Shown: positions 5,575 through 7,575 of the stretch, piece by piece
Numbering within the stretch: position 1 is the stretch's first letter
How the letters are laid out: every line of letters starts with the position of its first letter
Program-made: the position numbers and the translations under genes
The notes under the pieces: generated by a model
The model's input: only the letters and a program-made list of their open reading frames with translations
What the model was told of the DNA's origin: nothing
Databases searched by the model: none
DNA from: Ruminococcus sp.
Lineage (GTDB): Bacteria; Bacillota_A; Clostridia; Oscillospirales; Ruminococcaceae
Length of the DNA stretch: 7,575 nt
Reading direction: 5' to 3'
NCBI GenBank assembly: GCA_017418765.1
Contig: JAFOMV010000227.1
Span: 1 to 7,575 of the forward strand

Positions 5575-6273
5575 TCATGTTACACTTTCTATTTTTACTT
5601 TAAGCTTCTTGATTATCTTCTTTTCCAGTCTTGAGATATAAGATTGAGATATGCCTATTGAATCAGCAACTTCTTTCTGTGTTTTTTCCTTACCGTCAAT
5701 TAGTCCGAATCTCATTTCCATTATCTCTCTTTCACGGTCACACAATTCAGAAACTGCGCTGCGGAGTATCTCCCTTTCAGCTTCAGTTTCGATGCCTTTA
5801 TTTACGATATCTTCATCTGTGCCAAGAACATCAGACAGCAGAAGTTCATTTCCGTCGTAATCGATGTTCAGCGGTTCATCTATTGAAAGCTCATTCCGAT
5901 ACTGTGAGGATTTACGCAGAAACATCAGTATCTCGTTTTCTATGCACCTTGAAGCGTATGTGGCAAGCTTGATATTCTTAGTGGGGCAGAATGTGTTTAC
6001 AGCCTTGATAAGTCCAATCGTCCCGATGGAAACAAGGTCTTCGATACCTACACCCGATGATTCAAACTTTTTTGCTATGTATACTACCAGTCTCAGATTA
6101 TGCTCTATGAGATGTTTTCTTGCGTATGGGTCATGCTGCATCAGCCTGGCAAATGTTTCTTCTTCCTCCTGACGTGAAAGCGGAGGCGGAAGCGTATCCG
6201 AACCATTCACATAATACACTTTGCCAGCAATAAGCCTGCGTATAAGCGATCTGAGTTTCATTATCATGTTCAT
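5575..6273 (-). CDS. sigE: RNA polymerase sporulation sigma factor SigE (pro-form)
   Basis: 232-residue sigma-70-family factor that directs early mother-cell transcription during endospore formation. It is strikingly close to B. subtilis SigE: region 2 (about 58-127) has [19 protein letters not shown] and [16 protein letters not shown], the linker has [20 protein letters not shown], and region 4 (about 175-228) has the helix-turn-helix [20 protein letters not shown]. The N-terminal basic, hydrophobic stretch [18 protein letters not shown] before [13 protein letters not shown] is the pro-sequence, which anchors the inactive form to the membrane until SpoIIGA cleaves it. At about 20 residues it is shorter than the 27 of B. 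subtilis. The start is set by GAGGAG (6280-6285) six bases upstream. It follows spoIIGA by 30 bases in the same operon. sigG, which often comes next, is absent. Confidence 0.96.
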   Translation of the reverse strand: MNMIMKLRSLIRRLIAGKVYYVNGSDTLPPPLSRQEEEETFARLMQHDPYARKHLIEHNLRLVVYIAKKFESSGVGIEDLVSIGTIGLIKAVNTFCPTKNIKLATYASRCIENEILMFLRKSSQYRNELSIDEPLNIDYDGNELLLSDVLGTDEDIVNKGIETEAEREILRSAVSELCDREREIMEMRFGLIDGKEKTQKEVADSIGISQSYISRLEKKIIKKLKVKIESVT

Positions 6274-6291
6274 TGAGATCTCCTCTTTTCC

Positions 6292-6305
6292 AAGGCATTT
6301 GCCTT
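6292..6305. repeat. short palindrome at the spoIIGA-sigE junction
   Basis: AAGGCA (6292-6297) and TGCCTT (6300-6305) are exact reverse complements separated by two bases. They cover part of the spoIIGA stop codon and end about seven bases before the sigE ribosome site. The two-base loop means an RNA hairpin would lose inner pairs. A mild effect on sigE translation is possible, but chance is equally likely. Confidence 0.3.
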
Positions 6306-7119
6306 AATTTATCAGTAATTTAGGGTTAAAAACAGCATCTCCTGATGTGTTTCCGAAGCCAACGAGGGCATCTACCTTTTTTCTTGTTTTATCCGTTTTG
6401 TTTACGATAAGTATTTCGTCAGGCCTAAAGATCGGTATAAGTCCGTTTTCAGAAACTGTACTGCACGGAAGAACTCTGTAGCCTTTAGGAAGGCTGTTAT
6501 ATGAAAAACTCTGCCCCGTAATAGTTGTGTATAACTCAGAATCGCAGATTATAACAGGACAGCCTGTAAAAAAGTCTGTAAGAACATTTCCCGTATCAGC
6601 CAGACCTCTGACGGTTACAAGTTTTTTTCCGCACCTTATGATTATCATATAATCGCCAATGGTATCCCTGTCAAAGATCATCCTGAAAAAATGTACAGCA
6701 AGATACATCAGCGCCGTTGAAGTAATAAGTATCAAAAGGGAAAAATCAATATAGAAATAGGTATTGTTAAAGTGAACAAAATCAGGCTCAAACCATGTGT
6801 AGATACCGTATACAGCGCCTGCAAGAACAAAATTTGCTGTAAAGAACGAAGCGGTATTTATGACCGTTCTTCTTATATTTTCAATGCCGAACGCAGCAGC
6901 TACTACTGTTACAGCTGCAATAAGCTTAACAGCAATATTTACGTAAGAAGGCAATTCGGGCAGAAATATCGTCAGCGAAAATAAGCTCCCGTAAAGAGAT
7001 GCAGCGGCGCATCTTATATTTTTCAAAGGAGAATGAGTTATCTTTGCAGTTGTTCTCAGGAGGAAAAAATTCACATATATATTCAGAATAATAAGTACAT
7101 CTGCGTAGATAGTTATCAT
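6304..7119 (-). CDS. spoIIGA: sporulation sigma-E factor-processing peptidase SpoIIGA
   Basis: 271-residue membrane-anchored aspartic protease that cleaves pro-SigE at the sporulation septum. The N-terminal half has about five hydrophobic segments (roughly 3-22, 36-54, 60-78, 88-108 and 123-147). The C-terminal half is the protease domain, with the catalytic GLADTGN motif (Asp175) and the conserved features LPCSTV, FRPDEILI and GDAVFNPKLLIN at the end. The family is known to work as a dimer with one Asp from each chain. The ATG at 7119 is chosen because GGAGGTG (7124-7130) is four bases upstream, and because MITIYADVLIILN matches the usual SpoIIGA opening. An upstream ATG at 7152 would fall in the promoter -10 region. 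Length is slightly below B. subtilis (about 309). It is the first gene of the spoIIGA-sigE operon. Confidence 0.94.
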   Translation of the reverse strand: MITIYADVLIILNIYVNFFLLRTTAKITHSPLKNIRCAAASLYGSLFSLTIFLPELPSYVNIAVKLIAAVTVVAAAFGIENIRRTVINTASFFTANFVLAGAVYGIYTWFEPDFVHFNNTYFYIDFSLLILITSTALMYLAVHFFRMIFDRDTIGDYMIIIRCGKKLVTVRGLADTGNVLTDFFTGCPVIICDSELYTTITGQSFSYNSLPKGYRVLPCSTVSENGLIPIFRPDEILIVNKTDKTRKKVDALVGFGNTSGDAVFNPKLLIN

Positions 7120-7130
7120 GCTGCACCTCC

Positions 7131-7143
7131 GTACGGTATTGCC
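7131..7143 (-). repeat. single arm of the GGCAAyACCGTAC repeat in the spoIIGA leader
   Basis: On the minus strand GGCAATACCGTAC (7143-7131) differs at one base from GGCAACACCGTAC in the left arm of the inverted repeat at 1058-1070. Here it is unpaired and directly abuts the spoIIGA ribosome site. A 12 of 13 match between two intergenic places in a window this size is unlikely to be random, but it was noticed after the fact. Confidence 0.35.
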
Positions 7144-7150
7144 TATATCC

Positions 7151-7183
7151 ATTATAGTGCAGTTCGTCCGTGAAATATGTCAC
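7151..7183 (-). promoter_or_regulatory. candidate spoIIG promoter with long spacer and possible Spo0A boxes
   Basis: On the minus strand GTGACA (7183-7178; five of six consensus bases) is followed by a 21-base spacer and a perfect TATAAT (7156-7151). No -35 is visible at the normal 17 bases. The B. subtilis spoIIG promoter is known for a similarly overlong spacer (22 bases) and for dependence on Spo0A. Possible Spo0A-box-like sequences (consensus TGTCGAA) are GGACGAA in the spacer (7169-7163, minus), TGTCACA at 7178-7184 and TGTCTTG at 7188-7194 (plus), the last two one helical turn apart. None is a perfect match. Confidence 0.5.
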
Positions 7184-7197
7184 ATCTTGTCTTGCAT

Positions 7198-7232
7198 AAA
7201 AAAATCGCAGAGCAAATATTTCATGCCCTGCG
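7198..7232 (-). terminator. intrinsic terminator upstream of spoIIGA
   Basis: On the minus strand CGCAGGGCA (7232-7224) pairs with TGCTCTGCG (7214-7206), nine pairs including one G-U, around a nine-base loop, followed after one base by seven Ts (7204-7198). It lies 10 bases after the stop of the 32-codon gene. It should end the upstream transcript and isolate the sporulation operon from it. Confidence 0.85.
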
Positions 7233-7242
7233 GTCTTTGGTT

Positions 7243-7341
7243 TTATCTGAATAATGGGAGAAGGCATATGCCGAATATCATAACGGCTGCCACTATAAGT
7301 ACAACTACTCTCATCCATGTTTTCTTTTCGGGATGCTTCAT
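7243..7341 (-). CDS. 32-residue single-pass membrane peptide, unrecognised
   Basis: A short gene reading MKHPEKKTWMR, then a hydrophobic stretch VVVLIVAAVMIFGICLLPLF, then Arg and TAA. The layout is a basic N-terminus followed by one membrane helix of about 20 residues, so the positive-inside rule predicts the N-terminus in the cytoplasm. GAGGTG (7349-7354) sits seven bases before the ATG and overlaps the TGA of the gene upstream. Eleven bases separate the two genes, so it is probably translated by coupling. The terminator follows 10 bases after its stop, so it is the last cistron of that unit. It resembles in general layout the tiny DUF4044-type Firmicutes proteins, but I cannot confirm a family. 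Ribosome site, coupling and terminator placement together make it likely to be real. Confidence 0.7.
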   Translation of the reverse strand: MKHPEKKTWMRVVVLIVAAVMIFGICLLPLFR

Positions 7342-7352
7342 TAAATATCACC

Positions 7353-7575
7353 TCAATGCTTGTTTTTTACACGTTTCTTGCGGTTAGGTATATAATCAGA
7401 ATAGATATCCTTCTTTTTCTTGCCGCCGTAAGCACGTTTTTTTCTGTCAAATGAAGGCTTGTTATCGGGACGTCTGCGTCCTGTGAAACCTGCATGGCTC
7501 TTGCCTTTATAGAGTTTGACTTCGACCTGGTGACCGTTTATCTTCATGGGATTGGTGCTGTCGATGATGTATTCA
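7353..7575 (-). CDS. C-terminal end of a highly basic protein, unrecognised; 5' end outside the window
   Basis: The frame is open from the right edge to TGA at 7353-7355, giving 73 visible codons. It starts EYIIDSTNP and continues through the internal ATG at 7547, which therefore need not be the start. A short beta-like segment (MKINGHQVEVKLYKG) is followed by a disordered-looking tail dense in Lys, Arg and Gly, including RKKRAYGGKKKKD and ending NRKKRVKNKH. Such tails are common in proteins that bind RNA or ribosomes (helicases, rRNA enzymes, RNases), but the visible part does not identify the family. It shares a transcript with the 32-codon gene and the terminator at 7198-7232. An intact gene of 64 codons starting at 7547 is possible, but no ribosome site precedes that ATG. 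Confidence 0.7.
   Translation of the reverse strand, partial: EYIIDSTNPMKINGHQVEVKLYKGKSHAGFTGRRRPDNKPSFDRKKRAYGGKKKKDIYSDYIPNRKKRVKNKH

Noticed and set aside
5477..5575. Imperfect stem (TTCTGC/GCAGAG) after sigE as a terminator
   Set aside because: The arms are short and interrupted and no U-run follows on the minus strand.
5631..5972. 113-codon plus-strand open frame
   Set aside because: Antisense shadow of sigE with Cys/Leu/Arg-rich composition and no ribosome site; sigE is certain on the other strand.
6926..7351. 141-codon minus-strand open frame starting GTG at 7351
   Set aside because: It runs through the 32-codon gene, across the intrinsic terminator and promoter, and into spoIIGA in a different frame. 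Its composition (many Cys, Arg, Tyr) is that of a frame shadow, and SpoIIGA is unmistakable.

Overview
The window looks like chromosomal DNA from a low-to-moderate GC, endospore-lineage Clostridia. Oscillospiraceae/Ruminococcus-like is my best guess, inferred from gene content and not tested by a search. The evidence is a spoIIGA-sigE sporulation pair, strong GGAGG-type ribosome binding sites, consensus sigma-A promoters, and a two-gene SufC-SufB iron-sulfur assembly unit of the minimal (SMS) type common in anaerobes. I see no prophage, CRISPR array, rRNA or tRNA.

Layout, left to right. (1) 1-1028, minus strand: a GNAT acetyltransferase gene followed by a Y-family (UmuC-type) DNA polymerase gene. 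The polymerase frame is broken by a single TAG after 153 codons, but recognisable polymerase sequence continues in the same frame to the window edge. (2) 1054-1109: a small inverted repeat with 12-bp perfect ends. One arm has a 12/13 relative in the spoIIGA leader about 6 kb away. (3) 1146-2813, minus: sufC then sufB, tightly coupled, with a good extended -10 promoter. (4) 2950-3610, plus: a membrane protein gene of the DUF3592-like type. It is read divergently from sufC from a perfect TTGACA-17-TATAAT promoter whose -10 lies in a 9-bp dyad. (5) 3664-4574, plus: an AraC-type regulator fused to a GyrI-like effector-binding domain. Its stop overlaps tail-to-tail the stop of (6) 4571-5380, minus: a SpoU/TrmH-family RNA 2'-O-methyltransferase. 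The methyltransferase promoter is embedded in a hairpin that is a strong terminator for the plus strand. (7) 5575-7119, minus: spoIIGA then sigE, the protease and pro-sigma factor of early mother-cell sporulation control, preceded by a promoter-like element with an unusually long spacer. sigG is not downstream of sigE. (8) 7198-7575, minus: the C-terminal end of a very basic protein, then a 32-codon single-pass membrane peptide gene, then an intrinsic terminator.

How the genes relate. SufC (ATPase) and SufB (scaffold with the key Cys/His/Glu retained) should form one Fe-S assembly complex. SpoIIGA should cleave the pro-sequence of SigE, and the two genes share a transcript. The AraC regulator and the methyltransferase are linked only by convergent overlap, which predicts a long antisense transcript. 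The remaining genes are neighbours without an obvious shared pathway. The window holds mainly ordinary housekeeping and sporulation genes. The points most worth a second look are the amber codon in the polymerase gene, the compact SufCB unit, the unannotated 32-aa gene, the regulatory dyads and promoters, and the dispersed repeat.
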